NCBI RefSeq assembly: GCF_002939385.1 | Contig: NZ_MULI01000019.1 | Coordinates: forward strand, 1-64,000 | Length of the DNA stretch: 64,000 nt | Reading direction: 5' to 3' | From: Streptomyces sp. MH60 | Lineage (GTDB): Bacteria; Actinomycetota; Actinomycetes; Streptomycetales; Streptomycetaceae | Shown: one piece after another, positions 10,079 through 20,451 of the stretch | How the letters are laid out: the number at the start of each line of letters is the position of its first letter | Numbering within the stretch: the first letter of the stretch is position 1 | Made by a program: the position numbers and the translations under genes | The notes under the pieces: model-generated | Told to the model about the DNA's origin: nothing | Seen by the model: the letters and a program-made list of their open reading frames with translations, nothing else | Databases searched by the model: none

Positions 10079-11590
10079 TCAGACGATGCCCTCGGCGAGT
10101 TCCGCCTGCTCGCGGTCGTCGCCGTACGCCGCGGTCGTCGGAGTGCCGTACGAACGGCGGGCGACGAACCACCACACCGTGGCCAATACCAGGACGACGA
10201 CCAGGGCGACGACGGCGTAGTTCATCGTGTCGACCGTCACCGGGGACGACTGGGGCAGGCAGAACAGCACGGTGACCAACGCCACCCACACCACCGCGAC
10301 CCACCCGACCGGCCTGCTCCACCGGCCCAGGTTCCAGGGCCCCGGGGTGAACCGGTCGCCGGCCCGCAGCCGCAGCAGCACCGGGATGGCGTACGCCGGG
10401 GTGATGCCGATGACGTTGATGGCGGTCACCGCGCCGTACGCCGTCGCCGAGTACAGGGACGGCAGCGCCAGCAGAGCGGCCACCGCCACCGACAGCCACA
10501 CCGCGGCGACCGGGGTCTGGGTGCGGGCGGAGACCTTGCGCCACAGCGACGAGCCGGGCAGGGCGCCGTCCCGGCTGAACGCGAACACCATCCGGCTGGC
10601 GGCGGCCACCTCTGCGTTGCCGCAGAACAACTGCGCCACGATCACCACCAGGAGCAGCGCGCTCGCGCCGTCCGTGCCCAGCCCGTCGAGGAGGATCTGC
10701 GCGGGCGGCACCCCGGTCGCGGTGTCGCGCGTCGCGTCGTAGTCCTGGATGGCGAAGGTCAGCCCGGCCAGCAGCACGAAGCCCGCCAGCCACGACACCC
10801 AGATGGACCGCACGATGCCGCGCGCCGCCGACACCGAGGCGTTGGAGGTCTCCTCGGACAGATGGGCGGAGGCGTCGTAGCCGGAGAAGGTGTACTGCGC
10901 GAGCAGCAGCCCGATCGCGGCCACGTACAGCGGGTTCTCCCAGCCGGTGTCGTTGACGAACTCGGTGAAGACGAAGGACGGCGACTGGTGGTGGTCGGGG
11001 ACGATCACCAGCGCGCCGACGATCAGCGCCACACCGGCCAGGTGCCACCACACGCTGACCGAGTTGAGCACGCTGACCAGCCGCACGCCGAAGAGGTTGA
11101 GGGTGGCGTGCAGCAGCAGGATCACGAGGAAGATCAGCATCGTCTTCTCCGGCGTCGGCTCGAAGCCCCACTGGAGGTTCAGGAACGCTCCCGTGAACAG
11201 CGCCGCCCCGTAGTCGATCCCGGCGATCGCGCCGAGCAGCCCCAGCAGGTTCAGCCAGCCGGTGTACCAGCCCCAGCGGCGGCCGCCGAGCCGGTCGGCC
11301 ATGTAGTACAGCGCGCCGGACGTCGGATACGCGCTGGTGACCTCGGCCAGCGCCATCCCGACGCACAGCACGAACAGGCCGACGCCCGCCCAGCCCCACA
11401 GCATCACGGCGGGGCCGCCGGTGCCCAGGCCGAAGCCGTACAGGGTCATGCAGCCGGAGAGGATCGAGATCACCGAGAAACTGATCGCGAAGTTGCCGAA
11501 GCCGCCCATGCGGCGGGCCAGCACCGGCCGGTAGCCGAGTTCACGCAGACGCTGTTCCTCGCTGACGGACGGTTCAGAGGGGCGGGACAT
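10079..11590 (-). CDS. APC-superfamily amino acid permease (ACT/GABA-permease type)
   Basis: 503 residues with about twelve hydrophobic helices. The N-terminal ELGYRPVLARRMGGFGNFAI and FSVISILSGCMTLYGFGL are typical of the amino acid/choline (ACT) branch; other family signatures are TSAYPTSGALYYMADRLGG and the cytoplasmic-loop motif AQYTFSGYDASAHLSEET. It should import amino acids, GABA or related amines by proton symport. The ATG at 11590 has GGAGG six bases upstream. It follows the unknown gene at 11621 on the same strand across 30 bp, so they are probably co-transcribed. Specificity cannot be read. Confidence 0.9.
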   Translation of the reverse strand: MSRPSEPSVSEEQRLRELGYRPVLARRMGGFGNFAISFSVISILSGCMTLYGFGLGTGGPAVMLWGWAGVGLFVLCVGMALAEVTSAYPTSGALYYMADRLGGRRWGWYTGWLNLLGLLGAIAGIDYGAALFTGAFLNLQWGFEPTPEKTMLIFLVILLLHATLNLFGVRLVSVLNSVSVWWHLAGVALIVGALVIVPDHHQSPSFVFTEFVNDTGWENPLYVAAIGLLLAQYTFSGYDASAHLSEETSNASVSAARGIVRSIWVSWLAGFVLLAGLTFAIQDYDATRDTATGVPPAQILLDGLGTDGASALLLVVIVAQLFCGNAEVAAASRMVFAFSRDGALPGSSLWRKVSARTQTPVAAVWLSVAVAALLALPSLYSATAYGAVTAINVIGITPAYAIPVLLRLRAGDRFTPGPWNLGRWSRPVGWVAVVWVALVTVLFCLPQSSPVTVDTMNYAVVALVVVLVLATVWWFVARRSYGTPTTAAYGDDREQAELAEGIV

Positions 11591-11620
11591 GAAAGACCTC
11601 CGGGACGGAAGGGTGGGGGG

Positions 11621-12631
11621 TCAGGGGCGCCGTCGGCCGTGGCCGCGGGCGCGGGCGGCCGAACGGCTGCGCGTGCGGGCCTGGAGGAACACCTCCACCG
11701 CCCGCCCGGCCGAACCGTCGCCCGGGGCCCGGCAGGCCCAGGGCAGCGGCGTCCAGTAGGGGCCGAGCGCGTCGAACACCTGGTTCGCCTCCCGGAACCG
11801 CAGGGCGCCCCACAGCGCGTGGGCCAGGTGGTTCAGGTCCGGCAGGGACCGCTCGTCGCGCGGGGAGAGCGCGAACCAGGAGTCGAACGCCTGCCGTGCC
11901 TCACGGGTGGCGTCCTCCGCCACCCAGTGCAGATCCAGCGCCGCCTCCCGCGCACCCGAGCGGCGGTAGCGCTCCACCCGCACGTACAGCGGCAGCACGT
12001 GCAGCGCCGAGCCGGGCGGCGCCGAACCCGCCGCCCAGTGCGCGAACCCGGCCGCCCGGGCGAGGCGTTCGGAGTCACCCCGCGGATACAGGAACTGCAG
12101 CATCCGGTGGTGGGCCTCCCGGTTGTACGGGTCGCGCTTGCCGGCCTCGGCGAGCAGGCCCCACGGGCCCGGCGGCAGCATCGGCTCCGGCGGCGCCATC
12201 CGGTGCTCCTCCCAGCGCTGCCCCTCGTCCAGCCGGGCCAGCGCCAGCAGACACACCCACGGCACCGGGTCGTGGGGCGCGGCCCGCGTCGCCGCGTCGC
12301 AGGCGTGCCAGGCCTGCTGCCACAGTTCGCGGGTGCGGGAATGGCCCTCGCGATGCGCCCGCAGCGTGCGCTCCACGACCACCCGGGCATGCATCACCGC
12401 GGCCGCCAGGCTGTGCGGCTCCTCCGCGAGCCAGGCCCGCACCACGTCCGTACCGGCCGCCGAGGCCGCGAGCACCTGGGTGCGCCGCGTCCACTGCGCC
12501 CAGGAGCCGGTCTGCTCCAGCAGGATGCGCATCGACATCCAGCGCCCGGCCCGCACCTCCTGGAGGGCGGAGCGCAGCGCGGTGTCGTGCCCGGCGGGGT
12601 CGTAGGCGGGCTGTGCACCGTCCCTGGCCAT
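11621..12631 (-). CDS. Conserved hypothetical protein, helical
   Basis: About 336 residues, not recognised. It is soluble and rich in Ala, Arg, Trp and Leu. It has repeated helical pairs such as TRELWQQAWHACDAATRAAP, PVPWVCLLALARLDEGQRWE and NREAHHRMLQFLYPRGDS that look like degenerate TPR/SEL1-type repeats, followed by a basic tail (RTRSRSAARARGHGRRRP). The start is uncertain between the ATG at 12631 and a GTG three bases upstream; neither has a strong ribosome site. It is probably the first gene of a two-gene unit with the permease. Confidence 0.7.
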   Translation of the reverse strand: MARDGAQPAYDPAGHDTALRSALQEVRAGRWMSMRILLEQTGSWAQWTRRTQVLAASAAGTDVVRAWLAEEPHSLAAAVMHARVVVERTLRAHREGHSRTRELWQQAWHACDAATRAAPHDPVPWVCLLALARLDEGQRWEEHRMAPPEPMLPPGPWGLLAEAGKRDPYNREAHHRMLQFLYPRGDSERLARAAGFAHWAAGSAPPGSALHVLPLYVRVERYRRSGAREAALDLHWVAEDATREARQAFDSWFALSPRDERSLPDLNHLAHALWGALRFREANQVFDALGPYWTPLPWACRAPGDGSAGRAVEVFLQARTRSRSAARARGHGRRRP

Positions 12632-12737
12632 CACACGCCCGCGGCAGGGAGCGGAACGGACCGTACGGCGGCATGGCGTGACAAACAGCCCTCCCCGGGG
12701 GCGGTGGTGCGGTGGTCGAGCGGTCGGCGCACACTAT

Positions 12738-12758
12738 AGAGGCGGAGATTCCGCCTCT
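12738..12758. promoter_or_regulatory. Dyad AGAGGCGGA-N3-TCCGCCTCT with -10-like element
   Basis: A perfect 9-base inverted repeat with a 3-base spacer, directly overlapping CACTATAGA (a plausible -10 on the plus strand). It lies in the 279-bp gap between the divergent unknown gene and the kinase operon, 153 bp before the kinase start. It could be a repressor operator or an mRNA hairpin. No regulator gene is adjacent. Confidence 0.5.
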
Positions 12759-12910
12759 GTTCGCTTTCACGGCACCGGCGCAAAACCACGGCCACCAGGG
12801 CGAACTGACTGGACGTCAGCCACCCTTGACGCCGTGTGTCCACGAGGGCAGGCTGGCGCGCAGTGATCGCCGAGACCGTCGGCGCCGGAGCGGGGAGCCG
12901 GGAGGTGCAG

Positions 12911-14346
<1,436 letters not shown>

Positions 14347-14350
<4 letters not shown>

Positions 14351-14799
14351 CGGACGGCCACGACACCGTTTGCCGGGGACCCGGCGGTCGCCAGGCCGCT
14401 TTCCGGAGGCCCGGCATGACCGGCGGCCACCACGCTGCTCGCCGGGGGCCCGGCGTGGCGCACGGCCGGCACCCCGGCGACGGCCGCCCCGGTACGGCCC
14501 TGCACACGCCTGCCCCACCGGGTTCGGACCCGCCGGACGCCGTGTCCTGGCGCGGAAACGCGGAGCGGCCGTCCCGACTCGCCCCGCGGCGACCTGTCGT
14601 GTCGTCCCCGGCCCCCGTACCGCGCGGTCCAGGAGACCGGCCCGGACGGCGGACTGGCGAGGCGGCCCCGGGCGCCGGGGGTGTGGTCGGGCGGGGTGCC
14701 ACCGGGTGGCCGGGTGCCGGTCGGCCGGTGGGTCGGCCGCCCGGGGCGGAGACGCTCCGTGTCCCGGACGGGGCGCCGCCCGAAGGGAGCCCCGGATGA
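14347..14799 (+). CDS. Possible Gly/Pro/Arg-rich ORF between kinase and flavoprotein (doubtful)
   Basis: A 150-residue frame begins at a GTG that overlaps the kinase stop (GTGA) and ends in a TGA that overlaps the flavoprotein ATG (ATGA). This would be perfect double coupling. The predicted protein is low-complexity (Gly, Pro, Arg) with two imperfect N-terminal repeats built on TDGHDTVCRGPGG and TGGHHAARRGPGV, and no recognisable domain. GC at the third position is high, but so it is in other frames of this 445-bp stretch. The flavoprotein has its own strong ribosome site. I treat it as a candidate only; otherwise the stretch is an unusually long untranslated spacer. Confidence 0.25.
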
Positions 14800-16199
14800 C
14801 CGTCACCGTGTCCGGGGCCCTGCCCGGCGAGCCGTACGACGTGGCGATCGTCGGGGCCGGGGTCGTCGGATGTGCGATCGCGAGGCGGCTCGCGCACCAC
14901 CCGGAGCTGCGCGTCGCCCTCGTCGAGGCGCAGGACGACGTGGGGCAGGGCACCTCCAAGGCGAACACCGCCATCCTGCACACCGGGTTCGACGCCGTGC
15001 CCGGCTCGCTGGAGGCCCGGCTCGTGCGGGAGGGCGCCCGCGAACTCGCCGCGTACGCCGCCGAGTCGGGCATCCCCCTCGAAAACGTCGGCGCCCTGCT
15101 CGTCGCCTGGGACGCGGAGCAGCTCGCGGCGCTGCCCCGCCTCGCCGAGAAGGCCGGGCGCAACGAGTACCACGACGCCCGCATCCTCGCCCCCGCCGAC
15201 CTCTACGCCCGCGAACCCCACCTCGGCCCCGGCGCGCTCGGCGCCCTGCACGTACCCGGCGAGAGCATCATCTGCCCGTGGACGACCACCCTCGCGTACG
15301 CCACCCAGGCGGTCCGCGCCGGAGTCGACCTGCACCTCGAATCACCCGTCACGCACGCCGGTCGCACGGACGGCGTGCACCGACTCGACACCCCGCGCGG
15401 CCCGCTGCACGCCCGACGGCTCGTCAACGCCGCCGGACTGCACGCCGACACCCTCGACCGGAGCCTCGGCCACGACGACTTCACGGTCACCCCGCGCCGG
15501 GGCCAGCTCCTCGTCCACGACACGTTCGCCCGCGCCCTGGTCCGCCACATCCTCCTGCCCGTCCCCACCGCCCTCGGCAAGGGCGTCCTCGTCGCCCCCA
15601 CCGTCTACGGCAACGTGCTGCTCGGCCCCACCGCCGAGGACCTGGACGACAAGCGCGACACCGGCTCCACCGCCGAGGGACTGCGCCGCCTGCGCGAACA
15701 GGGCCGCCGCATCCTCCCCGCCCTGCTGGAGGAGGAGGTCACCGCCGTCTACGCGGGCCTGCGCGCCGCCACCGAGCACGACGACTACCGGATCGCCGCC
15801 CACCCCCACCAGGGCTACGTCACCGTCGGCGGCATCCGCTCCACCGGCCTCACCGCCTCCCTCGCCATCGCCGAGCACGTCACCGGCCTGCTCGCCGGCA
15901 CCGGCCTCGACCTCGGCCCCCGGCGCCCGCTCGAACCGGTCCGCATGCCCCACCTCGGCGAGGCCGCCCCACGCCCCCACCAGCGGCCCGACCTCGTCGC
16001 CGCCGACCCGGAGTACGGCACCCTGGTCTGCCACTGCGAACGCGTCTCCCGCGGTGAGATCCGCGACGCCCTCGCCGGACCGGTCCCGCCCCGCTCCCTG
16101 GACGGACTGCGCCGCCGCACCCGGGCCCGGGCGGGCCGCTGCCAGGGCTTCTACTGCGGGGCGGCGGTCAGGGCGTTGTTCGAGGAGGCGCAGGAGTGA
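14796..16199 (+). CDS. FAD-dependent GlpA-like dehydrogenase with C-terminal [2Fe-2S] domain
   Basis: 467 residues. The FAD Rossmann motif VAIVGAGVVGCAIARRLA starts at about residue 15, followed by the GlpA/DAO family stretch GQGTSKANTAILHTGFDA. The C-terminus (from about 400) carries a BFD-like iron-sulphur module: CHCERVSRGEI, then RAGRCQGFYCG, i.e. four cysteines in CxC...CxxxxC spacing. This architecture is that of anaerobic-type glycerol-3-phosphate dehydrogenase subunit A, oxidising a sugar or polyol phosphate and passing electrons to the membrane or a partner. The ATG at 14796 follows AAGGGAG. Its stop overlaps the next GTG by four bases, so the flavoprotein pair is coupled. No GlpC-like membrane subunit is present. 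Confidence 0.88.
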   Translation: MTVTVSGALPGEPYDVAIVGAGVVGCAIARRLAHHPELRVALVEAQDDVGQGTSKANTAILHTGFDAVPGSLEARLVREGARELAAYAAESGIPLENVGALLVAWDAEQLAALPRLAEKAGRNEYHDARILAPADLYAREPHLGPGALGALHVPGESIICPWTTTLAYATQAVRAGVDLHLESPVTHAGRTDGVHRLDTPRGPLHARRLVNAAGLHADTLDRSLGHDDFTVTPRRGQLLVHDTFARALVRHILLPVPTALGKGVLVAPTVYGNVLLGPTAEDLDDKRDTGSTAEGLRRLREQGRRILPALLEEEVTAVYAGLRAATEHDDYRIAAHPHQGYVTVGGIRSTGLTASLAIAEHVTGLLAGTGLDLGPRRPLEPVRMPHLGEAAPRPHQRPDLVAADPEYGTLVCHCERVSRGEIRDALAGPVPPRSLDGLRRRTRARAGRCQGFYCGAAVRALFEEAQE

Positions 16200-17446
16200 C
16201 AAGTCGACACGTCGATGTCCTGGTGGTGGGCGCCGGCCCCGCCGGACTCGCCGCCGCGTCCCTGCTCGCGACGGCCGGCGCCCGCGTCGAGGTACTGGAG
16301 CGCGAGCAGGCACCCGGGGGAGTGCCGAGGCACTGCGCCCACCGGGGCTTCGGGAACCGGCCGCGCACGCTGACCGGCCCGGCCTACGCCCGCCTCCTCG
16401 CCGACGCGGCCGTCCACGCCGGAGCCGTCCTGCGCACCGGCGTCACCGCCCTCGACTGGGCGGGCCCGCGCGCCCTCACCACCGTCGGACCCCGGGGCGT
16501 ACGGACACTCGCCGCCCGCGCGGTCGTCCTGGCCACCGGCGCCCGCGAACGCCCCCGCGCCGCCCGCCTCGTCCCCGGCACCCGGCCGGCCGGCGTCTAC
16601 ACCACCGGCGAACTCCAGCAGGCGGTCCACCTGTACGGGCAGCACATCGGCACCCGCGCGGTGATCGTCGGCGCGGAGGACGTCTCCCACGCCGCCGCCG
16701 GCACCGTACGGGCGGCCGGAGCCGAGGTCGTCGCGCTGGTCACGGAGCTGCCCAGGGCCCCCGCCGCCCCCGCGCGGACGCTGACGGCACGCCTGCGGCA
16801 CCGCACCCCCGTCCTCACCGGCACCACCGTCACCGAACTCCTCGGCCGCGGACGCCTGTCGGGCGTGCGCGTACGGCACCGCGACGGCCGCACGGCCATC
16901 CTGCCCTGCGACACCGTCGTGTTCACCGGCGACTTCGTCGCCGACCACGAACTCGCCCGGCGCGGCGGGCTGGCCCTGGACGAGGGAACCCGCGGTCCCG
17001 CCGTGGACGGCGCCCTGCGCACCTCACGGCCCGGCGTCTTCGCGGTCGGCAGCGTGCTGCACGCCGTCGAGAGCGCGGCCACGGCCGCCCGCGAGGGCGC
17101 GCACGCGGCGAACGCCGTACGCGACTGGCTGACGGACGGCGCGGGCCCGGACCCGTCGGACCGGACGGAGCCGGCCTGGCCCGGCGGCGTCCCCCTGGTC
17201 GCCGAACCGCCCCTGCTGCGCATCGCCCCGAACCGCGTCACTCCGGCCGACCGCTTCCCCTACCTCCTGCGCACGGCGGTCCCGCTGCCCCGCCCCGTCC
17301 TGTACGTCACCCAGGACGGCCGCCCCCTGCACCGCGAGCGGTTCCGGCTCACCCCGGCCGTCCCGCACCGCCCGCTGACCCTGACGGCACGCTGGACGCA
17401 CCGGGTCGATCCCGACGGCGGACCGGTGCGCGTCACCGTCGCCTGA
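16196..17446 (+). CDS. NAD(P)/FAD-dependent oxidoreductase (GlpB/HcnB-like partner)
   Basis: 416 residues of the pyridine nucleotide-disulphide oxidoreductase type. The FAD loop is VLVVGAGPAGLAAASLLATA; AVVLATGARERPRAARLVPG is the ATG motif; TRAVIVGAEDVSHAAAGTV is a second dinucleotide loop in which the GxGxxG is degenerate; TSRPGVFAVGSVLHAVESAA is the C-terminal FAD motif. No redox CxxC is present. A GTG start in a GTGA overlap couples it to the upstream dehydrogenase, so the two probably form a complex like the alpha/beta subunits of FAD/Fe-S dehydrogenases. It converges on the flippase-like gene with 18 bp between stops. Confidence 0.85.
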   Translation: MTSRHVDVLVVGAGPAGLAAASLLATAGARVEVLEREQAPGGVPRHCAHRGFGNRPRTLTGPAYARLLADAAVHAGAVLRTGVTALDWAGPRALTTVGPRGVRTLAARAVVLATGARERPRAARLVPGTRPAGVYTTGELQQAVHLYGQHIGTRAVIVGAEDVSHAAAGTVRAAGAEVVALVTELPRAPAAPARTLTARLRHRTPVLTGTTVTELLGRGRLSGVRVRHRDGRTAILPCDTVVFTGDFVADHELARRGGLALDEGTRGPAVDGALRTSRPGVFAVGSVLHAVESAATAAREGAHAANAVRDWLTDGAGPDPSDRTEPAWPGGVPLVAEPPLLRIAPNRVTPADRFPYLLRTAVPLPRPVLYVTQDGRPLHRERFRLTPAVPHRPLTLTARWTHRVDPDGGPVRVTVA

Positions 17447-17464
17447 CCTTCCGGCCGCATGCCC

Positions 17465-18445
17465 TCAGATCACCCGCATCCGCACCAGCGCGGCCAACGT
17501 CAGCGCCCCCGGCAGCAGCGGCAGCCACACCGTCAGCAGCCTGAACGCCAGCACCACCGCCGTGGCCACCGCCGCCGGCCCGCCCGCCGCCACCAGCGCC
17601 ACGACCAGCGCCGCCTCGACCGAGCCGATGCCGCCCGGCGTCGGCACCAGCGCCACCGCCACCGTCGCCGCCAGGTACGCCACCGCCATGTGCCCGACGG
17701 GCAGCGCCAGTCCCAGCGAGCGGCCCACCAGGACCAGCGCCGAGGCCTGCAACGCGGGGAAGGCCAGCGCGCCGCCCCACAGCGCCAGCGCGCGAGCCGG
17801 CCGGGCGTGCACCGAGCGGGCCTCGCCCAGTGCCGTCCGCAGGAAGGAGACCAGCGCACCACGCAGCCGCGGCAACAGCGCCAGCGTTCCCGCCGCCACC
17901 ACCGGGACCGCGCCGGCGGCCACCAGCAGCGGCCCCACGGCGCCTTCGGGCAGCAGCGTGCCGAGCCGCAGCGCGCCGGGGAACGCGATCAGCAGGGCGC
18001 CCAGCAGCGCGAGGCGGCCGACGCTCTCCGCCAGCAGGTACAGCGCGAGCGCCGCCGAGGAACGGGCGAGCGGCAGCCCGCACACCGTCATGAACCGCAG
18101 GTTCACCGCGCTCGCGCCCAGACCCGTCGGCAGCAGGTGGTTGGCCGCGCCGGCCGCGAACTGCGTGGCCACCAACCGCCGTCGGGGCAGCCGCTCGACC
18201 ACCGCGCCCTGCCGGGTGCAGGCGGCGGCGACCCAGGTCAGACAGGTCGCGCCGGCCGCGGCCAGCAGCCAGGGCCAGCGGGCCGTGGCGAGATGGCCGA
18301 AGCCCTCCGCGAGCACGGACCGGTGCCGGACCGCGACCACGCCCACCAGGAGCAGCGGAAGCACGCACAGGACCCGGCGGACCGGGACGCGGTGCAGGAG
18401 TGGCTTCTCGGGGACTCGAACCGCTGTCGTCACAGCACAAGACAT
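17465..18445 (-). CDS. Lysylphosphatidylglycerol synthase TM-region/YbhN-type membrane protein
   Basis: 326 residues with about eight hydrophobic segments and the family signature HLLPTGLGASAVNLRFMTV followed by PTPGGIGSVEAALVVALVAA. Members of this UPF0104/flippase-like family are the membrane half of MprF or act in lipid or glycolipid transport. Here the aminoacyl-transferase half is absent, so phospholipid lysinylation cannot be claimed. Start at the ATG at 18445; the ribosome site is weak. It diverges from the SoxR-type promoter of the ABC transporter 108 bp away. Confidence 0.8.
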   Translation of the reverse strand: MSCAVTTAVRVPEKPLLHRVPVRRVLCVLPLLLVGVVAVRHRSVLAEGFGHLATARWPWLLAAAGATCLTWVAAACTRQGAVVERLPRRRLVATQFAAGAANHLLPTGLGASAVNLRFMTVCGLPLARSSAALALYLLAESVGRLALLGALLIAFPGALRLGTLLPEGAVGPLLVAAGAVPVVAAGTLALLPRLRGALVSFLRTALGEARSVHARPARALALWGGALAFPALQASALVLVGRSLGLALPVGHMAVAYLAATVAVALVPTPGGIGSVEAALVVALVAAGGPAAVATAVVLAFRLLTVWLPLLPGALTLAALVRMRVI

Positions 18446-18515
18446 TCCCCCACACGCGCCAACTACGGGTGGCCGACGCGCGGACACCGGCTTACGGACC
18501 GCGGGCCGCGCCGCC

Positions 18516-18546
18516 TTGACCTCAAGGTTGGTCGAGGTTCTACGGT
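18516..18546 (+). promoter_or_regulatory. SoxR/MerR-type promoter with 19-bp spacer, probably leaderless
   Basis: -35 TTGACC (18516-18521) and -10 TACGGT (18541-18546) are separated by 19 bp, the stretched spacing typical of MerR-family-activated promoters. The spacer holds a dyad, ACCTC...GAGGT within CCTCAAGGTTGGTCGAGG, matching the SoxR box. The ATG at 18554 is seven bases after the -10, so the mRNA should be leaderless. In S. coelicolor, SCO7008 (an ABC transporter) is a known SoxR target, which fits the position of this gene. Confidence 0.8.
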
Positions 18547-18553
18547 CATCGGC

Positions 18554-20434
18554 ATGAGTATGGAGACCACGGCGTGGACGCAGCTGTACAGCGTCATGAA
18601 CGCCAAAGACGAGCGCCGCCCCTTCGCCCGCGCCACACTGCGCCGGATCGGCGCGTACGCCCGCCCGCACCGCCGCCGCATCGTCCGGTTCCTGCTGCTC
18701 GGGGTGGCGACCGCACTGCTCGCCGTCGCCACCCCCGTCCTCGCCGGAAAGGTCGTCGACGCGATCGTGTCGGACGGCGACGAGGGCACGGTGGTGCGCC
18801 TCGCCCTGCTCATCGCGCTCATCGCCCTCGCCGAGGCGGTACTCGGCATCGCCTCCCGCAGACTCTCGGCGACGCTCGGGGAGGGACTCATCCTCGATCT
18901 GCGGACGGCCGTGTTCGATCATGTGCAGCGCATGCCGGTCGCGTTCTTCACACGTACTCGTACGGGAGCGCTCGTCTCCCGACTCAACAACGACGTCATC
19001 GGCGCCCAACGCGCCTTCAGCAACACCCTGTCCGGCGTGGTCAGCAACGTGGTCACCCTGCTGCTCACCCTCGCCGTCATGCTGACCCTGTCCTGGCAGA
19101 TCACCCTGCTCGCCCTCGTGCTGCTCCCGGTGTTCGTGCTCCCCGCCCGGCGGATGGGCCGCCGCATGGCCCGGATGCAGCGCGAGGCCGCCGCCCTCAA
19201 CGCCGCCATGGGCACCCGCATGACCGAGCGCTTCTCGGCACCCGGCGCCACCCTGATCAAACTGTTCGGCCGCCCGGAGGAGGAGTCCGCCGAGTTCGCC
19301 GAACGGGCCCGCCGCGTCGCCGACATCGGCGTGCGCACCGCCACCGCCCAGGCCGCCTTCATCACCGCGCTCACCCTCGTCTCGGCGCTCGCCCTCGCCC
19401 TCGTCTACGGCCTCGGCGGCTTCTTCGCCCTGCGCGGCACCCTGGACCCGGGCGCCGTCGTGGCGCTGGCCCTGCTGCTGACCCGCCTGTACGCGCCGCT
19501 CACCGCGCTCGCCGGGGCCCGTGTGGAGGTCATGAGCGCCCTCGTCAGCTTCGAGCGGGTCTTCGAGGTGCTGGACCTGGCCCCGCTCATCGACGAGAAG
19601 CCCGACGCCCGCCCGGTCCCCGACGGCCCCGTAGCCGTCGAGTTCGACGACGTCCGCTTCGGCTACCCGTCCGCCGACAAGGTCTCCCTCGCCTCCCTCG
19701 AAGAGGTCGCCACCCTGGACACCCGCGGCGGCGAAGAGGTCCTGCACGGCCTCTCCTTCCGCGCGGAACCGGGCCAGACCATCGCACTGGTCGGATCGTC
19801 CGGCGCCGGCAAGTCCACCATCGCCCAACTGCTGCCCCGCCTGTACGACACCGACGCCGGCACCGTCCGCGTCGGCGGCGTCGACGTCCGCGACCTGAGC
19901 GCGCGGTCGCTGCGCGACACCGTCGGCATGGTCACCCAGGACGGCCACCTCTTCCACGAGACCGTCCGGGCCAACCTGCTCCTCGCCCGGCCCGGCGCCA
20001 CCGACGACGAGCTGTGGACGGCGCTGCGCCGCGCCCGCCTGGCCGACCTCGTACGGTCGCTGCCGGACGGGCTCGACACCGTGGTCGGTGAGCGCGGCTA
20101 CCGGCTCTCCGGCGGCGAACGCCAGCGCATGACCATCGCCCGGCTGCTCCTCGCCCGCCAGCGCGTCGTCATCCTCGACGAGGCCACCGCCCACCTCGAC
20201 AACACCTCCGAGGCGGCCGTCCAGGAAGCCCTCACCGAAGCCCTCCAGGGCAGGACGGCCGTGGTGATCGCGCACCGGCTGTCCACCGTCCGGGCGGCCG
20301 ACCGCATCCTGGTGGTGGAGGCCGGCCGCATCGTGGAGAGCGGCACCCACGAGGAACTCCTCGCGGCCGACGGCCGCTACGCCCAACTGCACCGCACCCA
20401 GTTCGAGCGCCCGGCCCTGGACAAGGCCGCGTAG
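18554..20434 (+). CDS. ABC exporter, fused membrane and ATPase domains (SoxR target)
   Basis: 626 residues. N-terminal type-1 exporter membrane domain with six helices (about 40-330; coupling motif FFTRTRTGALVSRLNNDVIG), then an ATPase domain with Walker A GSSGAGKST, Q-loop VTQDG, signature LSGGERQRM, Walker B VVILDEA and switch AHRLSTV. All catalytic residues are intact, so it should act as a homodimeric drug/metabolite pump. The first ATG at 18554 (a second ATG is two codons later) sits at the expected transcript start of a SoxR-type promoter, so redox-active compounds such as actinorhodin-like pigments are likely inducers. It resembles S. coelicolor SCO7008. Confidence 0.93.
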   Translation: MSMETTAWTQLYSVMNAKDERRPFARATLRRIGAYARPHRRRIVRFLLLGVATALLAVATPVLAGKVVDAIVSDGDEGTVVRLALLIALIALAEAVLGIASRRLSATLGEGLILDLRTAVFDHVQRMPVAFFTRTRTGALVSRLNNDVIGAQRAFSNTLSGVVSNVVTLLLTLAVMLTLSWQITLLALVLLPVFVLPARRMGRRMARMQREAAALNAAMGTRMTERFSAPGATLIKLFGRPEEESAEFAERARRVADIGVRTATAQAAFITALTLVSALALALVYGLGGFFALRGTLDPGAVVALALLLTRLYAPLTALAGARVEVMSALVSFERVFEVLDLAPLIDEKPDARPVPDGPVAVEFDDVRFGYPSADKVSLASLEEVATLDTRGGEEVLHGLSFRAEPGQTIALVGSSGAGKSTIAQLLPRLYDTDAGTVRVGGVDVRDLSARSLRDTVGMVTQDGHLFHETVRANLLLARPGATDDELWTALRRARLADLVRSLPDGLDTVVGERGYRLSGGERQRMTIARLLLARQRVVILDEATAHLDNTSEAAVQEALTEALQGRTAVVIAHRLSTVRAADRILVVEAGRIVESGTHEELLAADGRYAQLHRTQFERPALDKAA

Positions 20435-20451
20435 GGCGGACGGCGCGGCCG

